Assembly (NCBI GenBank): GCA_028716525.1
Contig: JAQUPQ010000006.1
Coordinates: forward strand, 78,552 to 142,551
DNA: 64,000 bases
Origin: Terriglobia bacterium
GTDB taxonomy: Bacteria > Acidobacteriota > Terriglobia > JAIQFV01
Direction of reading: 5' to 3'
Shown: positions 40,172-50,559 of the stretch, in pieces
How the letters are laid out: every line of letters starts with the position of its first letter
Position numbering within the stretch: the stretch's first letter is position 1
Notes under the pieces: model-generated
Told to the model about the DNA's origin: nothing
Databases searched by the model: none
What the model saw: the letters and a program-made list of their open reading frames with translations, nothing else
Program-made: the position numbers and the translations under genes

Positions 40172-41413
40172 TTATTTTCTTGCCACCACCAGCTCCAAAA
40201 CGTCGTCTGCGGTGACGACTCCGAGCAAGCGGCCATGGTCGTCCACCACCGGCAAGCTGAGGAGGTTATATTTGTGAAACGAACTGATCACCATTTTTTC
40301 GTCGGCGTGCGGCGGGACGGAGATGAGCGGCTCCGTGGAAAGATCCTTCAACGGCGTCCTGGCCTCCGCCAATAGAATCCGGGCCAGCGGAACCGCGCCC
40401 GTCAAGGTGCCATCGGCGTTGATCAAATAAATGGCATGGACAAACTCCATCGGGCCCTCAAAGGCCTTCAAAGCGGCGATCACTCCTTCCACGGTCACGG
40501 TGTCGGCCACCACGATGAATTCCGTGGTCATCAAACCGCCGGCGGTGTGCTCTTCGAAACCCAACAGGTCGCGAATGTCCTTGGCTTCTTCAGACTCCAT
40601 CTTCGACAACACCTCAGCCGTGGTTTCCGGCGACAACTCCTGCAAAATATCAGCCGCTTCGTCGGGAGGCATTTCTTCGACAATATCGGCGACGCGATCC
40701 GTGGAGATACTTTCCATCAACATCACCTGCATTTCGGTGGGAATCTCCGAGACGGCTTGCGCCACCGTCTCGTTATCCAAAGATTCGATAACCGACTTCT
40801 GTTCGTCGCGACTCAATTCCTCCAAGATATCGGCCAAATCGGCCGGATGAAGTTCGGCTAAGCGGTTGTAGGAAATGCGCAGCTTAATGCGCCGGGCGGG
40901 ATCCGCTTCGATCAAGTTCACAAATTCCCAGGGGATCACCTTGGAACGCAAAAGGCTCGTCAGAGTTCGAATGGTGTGCTTGGCAAATATGCCCTGCAGC
41001 AACCGCCGCACCGCCGCCCCCCAGCCGATATTGACGGCAACGATGCGCAAATCGGTGTGACGTTCGTTGGGGCGGATGTCAAAGTCCACATCGTTCACCC
41101 GCACCACCTTTCGGTTGTTCACATCGATGATCTGCTGATCCAGGATATCTTTCTTCACGCTGATCAAATCGCCGTCCGTCGGATAGGGCTTGATCTGGGA
41201 TGCCTCCACGCTGGCTTGAAGCGCCCGCACGGAAATCGACTGAATCTGTTCACGGGTGATGGACAGCATTTCTTTCTTCGGGGTTTTTACGCGGTAGGCC
41301 GCCACTCGCAAGGCATTCTGGTTGGGATCGATGCCGAGATCGACCAGGTTGCCCAAAAATTCGCCGCGCGCATCGTAGGTGGCCAGGTGCTGCAGCTCGG
41401 TGAAATAAATCAT
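40172..41413 (-). CDS. MgtE-like soluble sensor: PRC-barrels, MgtE-N and CBS pair
   Basis: About 413 residues without membrane helices. Residues about 1-175 contain two PRC-barrel-like units (YDARGEFLGNLVDLGIDP, DQQIIDVNNRKVVRVNDVDF). Residues about 195-290 are an MgtE N-domain of superhelical repeats (ELHPADLADILEELS, EEMPPDEAADILQELSPET). Two CBS domains follow, starting at TAGGLMTTEFIVV and ending VVTADDVLELVV. In MgtE these domains sense cytosolic Mg2+ and gate the channel; here the channel is missing and an Nramp-type transporter is encoded next. An in-frame GTG precedes the chosen ATG. Confidence 0.88.
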   Translation of the reverse strand: MIYFTELQHLATYDARGEFLGNLVDLGIDPNQNALRVAAYRVKTPKKEMLSITREQIQSISVRALQASVEASQIKPYPTDGDLISVKKDILDQQIIDVNNRKVVRVNDVDFDIRPNERHTDLRIVAVNIGWGAAVRRLLQGIFAKHTIRTLTSLLRSKVIPWEFVNLIEADPARRIKLRISYNRLAELHPADLADILEELSRDEQKSVIESLDNETVAQAVSEIPTEMQVMLMESISTDRVADIVEEMPPDEAADILQELSPETTAEVLSKMESEEAKDIRDLLGFEEHTAGGLMTTEFIVVADTVTVEGVIAALKAFEGPMEFVHAIYLINADGTLTGAVPLARILLAEARTPLKDLSTEPLISVPPHADEKMVISSFHKYNLLSLPVVDDHGRLLGVVTADDVLELVVARK

Positions 41414-41641
41414 CACACACCTCGAAGGCTGACCCCCGAAATCGCATTTTTGAGGGTCGGACCGTGACTCCCGCAGGGTCGTCGCAGTCTATCCCATCCG
41501 TTGCGACAAGAGCAATCACCTTTTCAGCAAAAACACAGATAATTCGATGCGAACGGAGGCTGCTCGGCTTCCTGTCCGCTTGCCGCGCCGATGGAAAATC
41601 AAAGGGACAAGAGGGGACGCTTCAGGCCTGAGTTCCGTAGC

Positions 41642-43444
41642 TCAGACTTCAGGTGGTTTTCGAAGTATGCGGTGGAGGGTGATGCGATGCATTCCCAGCC
41701 GTTGGGCGGCCTGGGTTAGGTTTCCGTTGGATTCTTGAATGGCTCTTTGAATTAAATCCTTCTGGCGCTTGCGAAGGAGTTGGTCGAGGCGCGACTTCAG
41801 ACGTCGCAACTCCTCCAGGTTGGCCGGGGACCGATGCAGAACCTCCAGCAGCGGCTCTTCCGCCAACGAAATGCGCTGCGAGGCGGCATGCAAATATTCG
41901 GGAGGAAGATCTGCAAAACGAAGATACGAATCGGGCGCCAGGGCAATCATGCGGTGGACCAAATTTTCCAGTTCGCGGACATTGCCCGGGAAGGGATAAT
42001 CCATCAAACAGGCGCTGATGGCAGGATCAAATTGAACCGGCTTGCGGTACACGACAGAAAACTTCTCTCTGAAATGTTCAATTAACATCGGAATATCCTC
42101 CCGCCGTTCCTTGAGAGGAGGCAGTCGAAGCGGAAGGACATTCAATCGATAAAACAACGAGTCCAGAAAACGGCCGGCTGCGATTCCCTCTTTCAGGTTC
42201 TTGCCGGTGGCCGCGATGACACGCACATCCGCATGGATCCGTTCCTTCCCGCCCAGCCGGTCGAACTCATTGGATTGCAAAAAGCGCAGCAGCTTGGCCT
42301 GCAGCGAGGGAGCCAGCTCGCTGATCTCATCCAAGAAAACCGTCCCGTGGTCGCCCTGCTCGATCCGGCCGATGTATCGCTCCGTGGCCCCGGTAAATGC
42401 GCCCTTTTCATGGCCGAAGAGTTCCGACTCCAATAAATTTTCAGGAATGGCGGCGCAATTAATAGCCACAAAGGGATACTTCTTCCGGCTGCTTTGATAG
42501 TGCAAGGCCCGCGCCACCAGCTCCTTTCCTGTTCCGCTTTCCCCTTCGATCAACACCGTGGCGGGAGACTCGGCCAGTTGGTCGATGGTTTTCAGCAATT
42601 TTGTGATGGCAGCGCTACGCCCCACAATCTCCTTGGAGGCCCGGGTTTGGTCCAACACCACACGTCGCGACGATTTCGTGGTGAACGGCAAGCGGTGAGT
42701 TTGATGCAAATAGAAGACCATAAACCGCGCCACCCGGCTCAGCAGTTGAACATCTGATTCCTCAAAGGCATGGGGCACGCGGTTGTTCTCGAGATAGATG
42801 GCCCCCAGCGTGCGGCCGCCGTCAATTAACGGGGCTGCCAGCACAGCCCGAAGCTTCAGGCTGACAACACTCGATTGTTGCGAGAAGGTGGGATGTTGCG
42901 AGGCGTCTTCCAGCAACAAGGGTCGATTGGTCCGCCACACTTCCCGGAGCAGAGACCGGCTGAATTGATATTCTCCTGAAGCGAGATCGGTGGATTGAAA
43001 GTTTCTCGTGGCCACAAGCTCGGCTTCCGTAGATTCCGCGTCATAAAAAATCAGAAAGCCCCGCTCCGCGTTCATGGTGCTGACCAGGGAATCAAACAAG
43101 GCGGCACAGACTTCAGAAAGTGAAGGTGTGTCTACCCCCAGGCAGCCCTCGATGACGGCGCTGAAGCGGGCCTGCTCACACTCTTTCGTCAATCCTTCGC
43201 CCTCGTGAATCATGGGCTCAAGAAAGTCCTTTGGCCCTCGATCACACAGGTCGTCCAGATGATCGTGAATTTTTCGGAGCTGCAGCGCCAGGGCCTGAAA
43301 CCGGCGATCGGCCGTGTCTTCCTGCAACAGGCGAAGGGATTCCTGCAACCGCGCCATCGATTCCCGCAGAAATTTCTGCTCCTGCTCCAAAACCAATCGG
43401 AACTGCTGGGCCAGGCTTTTCACTTTTTGGGCGGGTGATTCCAT
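41642..43444 (-). CDS. GAF-domain sigma-54-dependent transcriptional activator
   Basis: 600 residues. An N-terminal coiled coil (about 1-60) and a GAF domain (about 95-245, [40 protein letters not shown]) precede an AAA+ sigma-54 activator domain with Walker A GESGTGKE (near residue 300), the sigma-54-contacting GAFTGA loop in [14 protein letters not shown] and the arginine-finger region. The C-terminus is a Fis-type HTH ([20 protein letters not shown]). It lies 75 bases downstream of the kinase-STAND-WD40 gene, so the kinase may control it. Targets are unknown. Confidence 0.93.
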   Translation of the reverse strand: MESPAQKVKSLAQQFRLVLEQEQKFLRESMARLQESLRLLQEDTADRRFQALALQLRKIHDHLDDLCDRGPKDFLEPMIHEGEGLTKECEQARFSAVIEGCLGVDTPSLSEVCAALFDSLVSTMNAERGFLIFYDAESTEAELVATRNFQSTDLASGEYQFSRSLLREVWRTNRPLLLEDASQHPTFSQQSSVVSLKLRAVLAAPLIDGGRTLGAIYLENNRVPHAFEESDVQLLSRVARFMVFYLHQTHRLPFTTKSSRRVVLDQTRASKEIVGRSAAITKLLKTIDQLAESPATVLIEGESGTGKELVARALHYQSSRKKYPFVAINCAAIPENLLESELFGHEKGAFTGATERYIGRIEQGDHGTVFLDEISELAPSLQAKLLRFLQSNEFDRLGGKERIHADVRVIAATGKNLKEGIAAGRFLDSLFYRLNVLPLRLPPLKERREDIPMLIEHFREKFSVVYRKPVQFDPAISACLMDYPFPGNVRELENLVHRMIALAPDSYLRFADLPPEYLHAASQRISLAEEPLLEVLHRSPANLEELRRLKSRLDQLLRKRQKDLIQRAIQESNGNLTQAAQRLGMHRITLHRILRKPPEV

Positions 43445-43519
43445 GGTGTTACTTGTATCTCCTGATCGGGAAGAAAAGATGCGAATGGGATGGCCGAAAT
43501 CACGGTTCGATCCACGACA

Positions 43520-46500
43520 TTAATCCAGGCGATGTCCCCAAAGCCATCGCTGGCGCGTGAAGAGAAAAACAGATCGATCGCTTCCACCCGTGACAAGCCG
43601 CCGGCCATCCGGCGAGTAGGCCACAGCCAGGACCGGGGCATGGGGCGTGCCAATGCGCGTGATCAAGGACCGTCGGCGCACACTCCACACGGCGATCATG
43701 CCGTCGTCGCCTGCGGAGGACACTTCACGGCCATCGGGAGAAAAACTGACCGCCTTGACCCGAGCCGTGTGTCGTCCCAAAACCCCCAGTTCCCGCAATG
43801 GAGATACGCTCCACAATCGTACCAAACCGCTGTCTTCCACGGTGACAAATTGTTTTCCATCCGGAGAAAAGCTGACGGCAATCAACTGCATCCCTTTTAA
43901 CTGCGTTCGTCCGAGGATCTTCCAAGTCTGCGCGTCCGCCAGTCCAACCGTTCCCTGGTCCGTGACGCAAACAAAAAGCCGCCCGTCGTCCGTGAAGTCC
44001 ATGCCGTAAATGTGCCCCCGGTCCAATTCCGGCTTATTCGTCAGATCCAGAACGCATCGTTGCGTGCGGGGATCATAAATACAGTTCGTCGAGGCCACCC
44101 AACGGCCGTCCGGAGAAACCGCCACGGCATAGCTGGCCGAAACCCCGCCCGAGGAGTCCCGGTAACGAAAAGTTTCGGAGGCTTGACCACTCTTCAAATC
44201 CCAAAGAATGACAACGCCATCTTGATCACACGACGCCAACCAGGTGTCATCCGAGGAAAAAGATAGGGCGGTCACGCGGGTCTGATGCCCGAGCAACACC
44301 GATGCTTTTTTAAGGCTCGCCGCATCCCACAAAATGATGGACCCGTCATCGCCGGCTGAAGCAATCCATCGACCTTGATTGGAAAAGCTCACGGCGCGGA
44401 CCGCACCGCTGTGCTCGTTGAGATTGGCGGCCAGCCCCCGCTCTGAAACGTCCCAAATCAAAATTGCACCGTCACCGTGGGTTGAAACCAGCCATCGACC
44501 GTCCGGGGAAAAGGTCAGGCTCCAGACAATGGCGGCGTGCTCCAACCGGGCCAGCTTGGTGTGATGGACGGCATCCCAAAGGACGATATCTTCCGCTCCG
44601 GTGGCGGCAAGTCGTCCGTCGGGTGAATAGGCGGTGGCCCGGCCGTGATCTCGATGGACTTGGTACAAATCGGTCACGTGCCGGGGCAGAAACATTCCTG
44701 GTTTATCCAAATTCCAAAAGGCTACGGCTCCGACAGAATCGATGCTCAATAGATGACGTTGGTCCCTGGACATGGTCGCCCAATTCATTCCGGGCTTGCT
44801 GAACTCTTGCAGAAGCCGATTCTGGGGAATATCCCAAACGGCTCCGGCCGGATACAACACCTGGTCGCCTCGAGCTGAGAAGAGCATCGAACCGTAGCCG
44901 ACCCCCAGGGGGTAGGCCGCGATTTCTTTCCAACTCCCCACTTCCCAGACCACCGTTCGTTTCGCAATAGCACCCAACTTTCGGCCATCTTCGGAGAAGG
45001 ACACAGCGGCGACTTCTCCCCCCGGCCTTGAAAGCTCCGCGACCTGCCTGAAATCCCCGGCATTCCACACGATCACCCTCTGATCCAATCCGCCGGTGGC
45101 GATCCACCGGCCATCCGGAGAAACCGCACAGGTGGTGACCCATCCTCGGTGAGCCGTGAGCGTCGCCACCCGCTGGCGATGGACAAAATCCCACACAATG
45201 ACTTTTCCATCTTCCCCGCAGGAGATGAGACGTTGGCCATCCGGTGTAAAAACAGCCCGGCGAACGGCCGCTGTGTGTCCATCGGTCAAACGGGTTCCCT
45301 CCCACGATTCGTTGATTGAAAAAAAACTCGTGGCGGTTACCGCCAGAACAAGAAAAACAATGAACAGCCCGGTCACGTTCAACACTCCGCGGCGCCAGCT
45401 CTGTCGCACCAGTTTTTGCTCGCGGGCATTCCAGATGTGATCGGCATAGCGTCGGATGGACCACAGCTTGGTCAGCGGAATGCGGGTCCGGCTGTCGACT
45501 TGATATTCAGAAAAGTAGCGTCGAAACAAACGGTTCGCCCGCTGGGCTGCATCCATCATTTTGCCGGTGACTCGATTGATGCGCTCGATTAGATACTCGT
45601 GCATCAATTCGTAACGCCATGGCTCTTCCTCCTGAACTTCATGAATCAACCGCGCCGCCACGAATGCTTCCAGAATGGATTTAATCTCGGCCGCCGGGCG
45701 TTGCGTACGGCGGGCAATTTCGTCCAACGGCAGGGTCAGGCGGGTGTTTTCATCGGAAATTAGACATCGAAGCAACAATTGGGCGGTGTCCCGATCACCG
45801 ACCATTTGAATGACGTCCTCCAAGTAGCCGTGCAGGAGTTGTTCCTCGCCGCCGGCGCGTAGATAATCGGAATTGGTAAAAATCCGCTTTCGCTGCAATT
45901 GCTCTCCGACAATTTGAAGCTCCGAAGGAAGGACGGCGCCGTTCTCGGCCAAATCATGGGCCACATGCTGGCCGAGCCCGTCCTCGAAAGGAAGATCAGC
46001 CCGCCGGGCGGAACGGTCGATGACTTCAGCCGCCTGCATCACCCCGAAATTCTGCAAATGATATAACCGCGACGCGCCCAAGGGTTCAGGCACGCGGTCG
46101 GTAAAGGCGGTGCTGATCAGATGCAAGAAATCACTGCGAAGAGAGAACAGAATCTTTATGGATCCCGCAGCCGCCGTTTGGCACCGCTGCACAAAGGCAA
46201 CAAAGGGCTCACGGGCTTGAGGTGATTTGTAGGCGACGAAAAATTCTTCAAATTGATCGAACAGGAGGACCAACGGGGCATCCAAAGTCTTCGACACGCG
46301 GCTCAGATAGGAGTCCACTTCTTCGGAATTCTTCCGCCCCTCGCCGGTGCGGCGCTGACATTCATCGCCAATGGCTCTCAGTGGATCCTTATACGATCGA
46401 CAATAGAGCGGCAGGAATCCGGTCTTCCATAATCGGGGTATCAAACCTGCCCGGATCAACGAGGTCTTCCCGCAGCCGGAATCTCCAAACAAGACACCAA

Positions 46501-47740
46501 AGTAGTAATCCGTATGCGACATCCGGTCCAGGAGCGTCAGCACATCGATTTCACGCCCGTAGAAACGGCCGTTGTCCGATTCATGAAACGGCAACAGCCC
46601 TCGAAACGCTGCTCCTGCAGCACCCGCGACCGGTTCATCTTTACTCCGGTGCTGCCGTACCCGTTCTATTGTCAGCGTTGCTACGATTCCGAAAATCGAC
46701 ACAACAGCAATCCACACGCCCCAATTTCTGTACAGAGGCATCAGGGAAGCCGTTGCTGCTCCCAGCAACATCGACCCAAGAAGCAATGCCTTCAGCCATC
46801 GGGAGAATAAGGACGGGTGGGCTGCGGGGAGCTCCGGCAGAGGAAGTTCATGAACGCTGTCCACGCCATTTCTCGAAAGATACTTCCAATCCAGTTGGCC
46901 TTGAAGCTTTTCCAGGTCCCTCGACACTTCGGCCGCCGAGGCGTAGCGCCGGTCGGGGCTTTTGTGCAAGGCCTTCCGGACAATGTGCTCCAGCTCCAAC
47001 GGTAGATCGGGACGAAAGGAGCAGAGACTTCCGGGCTCCTCGTGAAGAATCTTCCGCAAAAGGGCTGCCGGACCGGGCGCCTCGAAGGGCCTCCGACCGG
47101 CGACCATTTCGAACAACAAGACACCGAAGGAAAAAATATCGGAGCGCTCATTCGGGAGCTCGCCTCGTATTTGCTCGGGCGACAGATAGTCGGGAGTTCC
47201 TCGCAGCGGCGAATTTTCCAGTGCCTCAACGCCGGAAGTCAGATCATCCGGAGACAAACGGCGCTCCCTGGTAGGCGTCTGCCGCGACAACCCGAAGTCG
47301 AGGATTTTGACGACGCCCTCAGAGGTCAGCATAATGTTCGACGGTTTCAAATCGCAATGAACAATTCCGCCGGCGTGAGCCGCTTTCAGGGCCGCCAATA
47401 TCTGGATTGAAAGGTCAAGAACTCGATCCAACGGCAAAGGACCCGCCTGGATTTCCTCCGACAGAGTCTTCCCGGCAACGTATTCCATGACGATGTAAAA
47501 GTCGCCATTCCACTCGCCGAGTTCGTAGATGGTGGTGATGTTGCGATGATTAACTGCAGCCGCGCGTCGGGCTTCCTGCTGGAGTTGTCGACGTTGTTCC
47601 GGATCGGGTGTCGCCTGTTCGGAAAACAACTTGAGGGCAACCGTTCGCTGCAGCCGTGTGTCTTCGGCTCTGAAAACTTCGCCCATTCCGCCACACCCGA
47701 GGCTTTCCACAAGCCGGTAATGAGATAGATTCGATATCAT
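43520..47740 (-). CDS. Ser/Thr protein kinase - STAND NTPase - WD40 receptor-like protein
   Basis: About 1406 residues; the start at 47740 follows CGAGGGTGGG, with an in-frame ATG at 47761. Kinase domain at about 8-280: glycine loop GCGGMGEVF, VALKLF Lys, HCDLKPSN catalytic loop (Arg of HRD replaced by Cys) and DFGLSR. Hydrophobic helices lie at about 316-358. A STAND-type NTPase follows: FYGREIDVL, P-loop GDSGCGKTS (about 419-427) and Walker B LVLLFDQFEEFF. A further membrane helix lies at about 785-807. About thirteen WD40 blades fill the C-terminus (SFSPDGREVSSAGDDGMIAV), enough for two propellers. It probably switches on a signal and phosphorylates partners; the sigma-54 activator follows. 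Confidence 0.92.
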   Translation of the reverse strand: MISNLSHYRLVESLGCGGMGEVFRAEDTRLQRTVALKLFSEQATPDPEQRRQLQQEARRAAAVNHRNITTIYELGEWNGDFYIVMEYVAGKTLSEEIQAGPLPLDRVLDLSIQILAALKAAHAGGIVHCDLKPSNIMLTSEGVVKILDFGLSRQTPTRERRLSPDDLTSGVEALENSPLRGTPDYLSPEQIRGELPNERSDIFSFGVLLFEMVAGRRPFEAPGPAALLRKILHEEPGSLCSFRPDLPLELEHIVRKALHKSPDRRYASAAEVSRDLEKLQGQLDWKYLSRNGVDSVHELPLPELPAAHPSLFSRWLKALLLGSMLLGAATASLMPLYRNWGVWIAVVSIFGIVATLTIERVRQHRSKDEPVAGAAGAAFRGLLPFHESDNGRFYGREIDVLTLLDRMSHTDYYFGVLFGDSGCGKTSLIRAGLIPRLWKTGFLPLYCRSYKDPLRAIGDECQRRTGEGRKNSEEVDSYLSRVSKTLDAPLVLLFDQFEEFFVAYKSPQAREPFVAFVQRCQTAAAGSIKILFSLRSDFLHLISTAFTDRVPEPLGASRLYHLQNFGVMQAAEVIDRSARRADLPFEDGLGQHVAHDLAENGAVLPSELQIVGEQLQRKRIFTNSDYLRAGGEEQLLHGYLEDVIQMVGDRDTAQLLLRCLISDENTRLTLPLDEIARRTQRPAAEIKSILEAFVAARLIHEVQEEEPWRYELMHEYLIERINRVTGKMMDAAQRANRLFRRYFSEYQVDSRTRIPLTKLWSIRRYADHIWNAREQKLVRQSWRRGVLNVTGLFIVFLVLAVTATSFFSINESWEGTRLTDGHTAAVRRAVFTPDGQRLISCGEDGKVIVWDFVHRQRVATLTAHRGWVTTCAVSPDGRWIATGGLDQRVIVWNAGDFRQVAELSRPGGEVAAVSFSEDGRKLGAIAKRTVVWEVGSWKEIAAYPLGVGYGSMLFSARGDQVLYPAGAVWDIPQNRLLQEFSKPGMNWATMSRDQRHLLSIDSVGAVAFWNLDKPGMFLPRHVTDLYQVHRDHGRATAYSPDGRLAATGAEDIVLWDAVHHTKLARLEHAAIVWSLTFSPDGRWLVSTHGDGAILIWDVSERGLAANLNEHSGAVRAVSFSNQGRWIASAGDDGSIILWDAASLKKASVLLGHQTRVTALSFSSDDTWLASCDQDGVVILWDLKSGQASETFRYRDSSGGVSASYAVAVSPDGRWVASTNCIYDPRTQRCVLDLTNKPELDRGHIYGMDFTDDGRLFVCVTDQGTVGLADAQTWKILGRTQLKGMQLIAVSFSPDGKQFVTVEDSGLVRLWSVSPLRELGVLGRHTARVKAVSFSPDGREVSSAGDDGMIAVWSVRRRSLITRIGTPHAPVLAVAYSPDGRRLVTGGSDRSVFLFTRQRWLWGHRLD

Positions 47741-48220
47741 CCCACCCTCGACACACACCATTTCTGCAAGATTGGAAGCCTCCACCCTGCGGTTACTGGC
47801 ACGAAGTCTAACACCAAATGGCAACACCGGGGGAGTGCCATTCAACAATGACGACGCGATGATTCCCTATCCTGCAAGCGATTGGGTGGATTCTGCCTCC
47901 GACAAGACTTTCACCCGGAGCGACACTCGGACCTGAAACGGGACCTCGGTTTGCAACTCATGTGGAAGCCATCCTGACGTAACGTCCTGACCGTCCGGCG
48001 CGTCTCAAGACTCGAGTCCGAGAATAATGTCCCCGTACCGAGGTGAGATGGCCGTGGCATTCAGTTGAACTTGTTTCGAAAGAGTGCTGCGACAAACTCC
48101 TGTCTGTAACTTCCCAGGGTGCGGGTAATGCGGGATGTCAAAGAGAACCGGGTTGCTGCATTCCACACGAAGTCCTCCCGCATATTTAGATCGCATTAAA
48201 ACTTCAGGAGGAATCCCTTG
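47741..48220. other. Divergent intergenic region kinase / M28 peptidase
   Basis: 480 bases between divergent genes; both promoters should lie here. A CAGGAGG Shine-Dalgarno precedes the peptidase start and CATATTTAGAT lies 25 bases upstream of it, but I find no confident promoter pair, repeat or RNA gene. Confidence 0.4.
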
Positions 48221-50488
48221 ATGATTCGAAAAGCCGTCCTTGTGTCTGCGCTATGCCTGGCGGGGTTCGCCACGCTGTTCTACGCTCAGGAAAAAGAAGA
48301 CCGCACATTGCTTTCTTGGCCTGTCATTCAAAGGATTGTCGATGAGGCTTCGGGTGACCGCGCCATGCACACGTTGCTGGAAATAGCACCTTACCCGCGC
48401 CATCGAACCAAAGAAGAATATGAAACCAAATTCTTAGAGAGCGCCACCATTGAGAAGAAGGCGAAAGAATTCGGCTTGGACGGCGTCAAAGTTGAACGCT
48501 TTTCCGCGGCGGGGGGATTTGGAGGCGGCGCCGCGGCGGGAGGAAATCAAACTTCCAATCCCTTTGCGGGCAAAACCTGGGAGGGAGCGGTGGGCCAACT
48601 TTGGAGAGTGGAACCCCAACCGGAGAAACTGCTCGATTACGCGGATGTACCCACCATGCTGTGCGCCAACAGCGAGAACGGCGATTGGACCGCCGAAGTG
48701 GTGGACGTCGGGATCGGCGCCCGGCCGGAAGACTACAAAGATAAGGATGTTAAAGGAAAAATCGTTCTCGGCTCTGCGAACCCCTCCACGCTGCAGCGAA
48801 ATGCCGTGTTTGAACGCGGCGCCATCGGGGTGCTTTCTTACAACTCCCTGCGCCCGGAATACGATCCCAAAGAATCCTTGTGGGAATCCATCCAAGCCCA
48901 GCCGCCCCGCCGGCCCGAGTTTGCCGGCAAGACGGCCGGTTTCGGGTTCAAATTGAACGCCCAAATGGGACGCGCCATCCGGACGCTCCTGGATCGCGGA
49001 GTCAAGGTCAAACTGCGCGCCGTGGTGAAGGCGGATTGGTACCCCAACACCCTGGAAACCGTGTTCGCCCGCATTCCCGGCGACGGATCGTCAGATCAGG
49101 AAATCATTTTGTCAGCCCATCTCTACGAAGGTTATCTCAAGCAAGGCGCCAGCGACGACGCCAGCGGCAGCGCCGCTATTCTGGAAGTGGCCCGCACTTT
49201 GAATGCCCTTATTTCCAGCGGCCAGCTGCCCCGTCCGCCCCGGACCATCAACTTCCTGTGGGTCCCGGAAATCAGCGGAACGACCGCCTGGCTGCGCGCC
49301 CACGAAGAGATACGAAAGAAACTTATCAACGACATCAACATGGACATGGTGGGTGAAGACCTACAAAAGAATAATGCCTTCTTTGTGCTCCATCGCACCC
49401 CCGACACCACGCCCAATTATTTGAACGATGTCATGCAAAGCGTGTTCGAATTCGTCGGCAACACCAACCGCGAGCGGGTGCGGTTTCGCGCCAACGGATA
49501 TGCGCCTTCCTATCCCATCCGGTCCACCATCGGGTCCGACGAGCCGTTCTATTTTGCAATCGACAAACACTACGGCTCTTCCGACCACGTGATCTATCTG
49601 AACAACGGCATACCCGCCACTCAGATGGGCGTGTGGCCGGACATGTGGTACCACTCCTCGGGCGATACGCCGGATAAGGATGATCCCACGCAATTCAAGC
49701 GGGCTGTGGTGCTGAGCGCCCTGGGCGCCTACATTGTCGCTTCGGCGGACGACGCCGGCGCCGCACGCATCGGCGCTGAATCTTGGGCCCGCGGTGAGAG
49801 CCGTCAAGGAGACGCCTTGAGAAAATCCCTGAGCTACCTGACGGATTGGGAATCCGATCAGCTTCCGCTGGCGTACAAGGAAGCCATCAACACGGTTCGC
49901 CATCAAGCCGCGATCGAGAAACAAACCCTGGAATCTCTGCAAGTGTTGTTGCCAGGTCAACGGTCCTCGGAAGAAAAACTGAAGACGATCCGTCCCCTCC
50001 TGGCCCTGACCGACGAGCGGGAAAAAATTGCGGAAAGACAGGTTCAGGAATTTTATCGCTTCAAGACCCGGCAGGCCCCTCCCGAACTCGCCGTGAGCGA
50101 AGAGGAACAAAAGGCCTCGCGTTTGATCCCGGAGAGGGTGGGAGGAGCGGGGGGAGGCGCCGGTGGGGGGGTTGGAGCGCTGGCGCAGCTTCCGGAGAGC
50201 GAACGCCGCGCCTATGAAGAGGCCGCTCGAAGGGTTCCCCAACACATGACCGCGGAACTCAACATCATGCTGACCCGCAACGCCGATAAGAATGATCCCC
50301 GGAAATATTCGGTGCTTGATATTCGAAATTTCCTCTCCGGAGAATTTGATCCCCTGTCGCTGGAAGATTTGATGACCAATCTCAAAGCCCAGGAGAATAG
50401 AAATTTGCTCAAATTCACGGAAAAGCCTCCGGAGCCTGTGCCGCCTCCAGCGCGGAAGAAAGGAAAACCCAAAAGGGTCGGAAAATAG
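48221..50488 (+). CDS. Secreted M28-family zinc metallopeptidase
   Basis: About 755 residues. A signal peptide (SALCLAGFATLFYAQ) is followed by a PA-like insert (about 150-230) and the M28 catalytic core. The metal ligands are seen in ILSAHLYEG (His, about residue 300), GASDDASGSAAIL (Asp), PEISGTT (Glu), INMDMVGED (Asp) and GSSDHVIYL (His). It should release amino acids or cut peptides in the periplasm or outside. A Gly-rich stretch and a long helical C-terminus are extra; the tail is Lys/Pro-rich. ATG at 48221 after CAGGAGG; an in-frame TTG precedes it. Confidence 0.9.
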   Translation: MIRKAVLVSALCLAGFATLFYAQEKEDRTLLSWPVIQRIVDEASGDRAMHTLLEIAPYPRHRTKEEYETKFLESATIEKKAKEFGLDGVKVERFSAAGGFGGGAAAGGNQTSNPFAGKTWEGAVGQLWRVEPQPEKLLDYADVPTMLCANSENGDWTAEVVDVGIGARPEDYKDKDVKGKIVLGSANPSTLQRNAVFERGAIGVLSYNSLRPEYDPKESLWESIQAQPPRRPEFAGKTAGFGFKLNAQMGRAIRTLLDRGVKVKLRAVVKADWYPNTLETVFARIPGDGSSDQEIILSAHLYEGYLKQGASDDASGSAAILEVARTLNALISSGQLPRPPRTINFLWVPEISGTTAWLRAHEEIRKKLINDINMDMVGEDLQKNNAFFVLHRTPDTTPNYLNDVMQSVFEFVGNTNRERVRFRANGYAPSYPIRSTIGSDEPFYFAIDKHYGSSDHVIYLNNGIPATQMGVWPDMWYHSSGDTPDKDDPTQFKRAVVLSALGAYIVASADDAGAARIGAESWARGESRQGDALRKSLSYLTDWESDQLPLAYKEAINTVRHQAAIEKQTLESLQVLLPGQRSSEEKLKTIRPLLALTDEREKIAERQVQEFYRFKTRQAPPELAVSEEEQKASRLIPERVGGAGGGAGGGVGALAQLPESERRAYEEAARRVPQHMTAELNIMLTRNADKNDPRKYSVLDIRNFLSGEFDPLSLEDLMTNLKAQENRNLLKFTEKPPEPVPPPARKKGKPKRVGK

Positions 50489-50559
50489 GAAAGGGCGGTT
50501 TGTTAGGGGAAAACTCGGCGTTCAGTTTGATGCTCCGCATCCATCCGAACGCCGCCATT

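Noticed and set aside
43520..47740. Including the kinase-STAND-WD40 gene as a member of the 27-gene cluster
   Set aside because: It is about 7 kb away, separated by oppositely directed genes and an unrelated transporter operon; only a regulatory link remains possible.
49361..50245. A 294-codon minus-strand frame inside the M28 peptidase gene
   Set aside because: Antisense to the conserved catalytic region of the peptidase.
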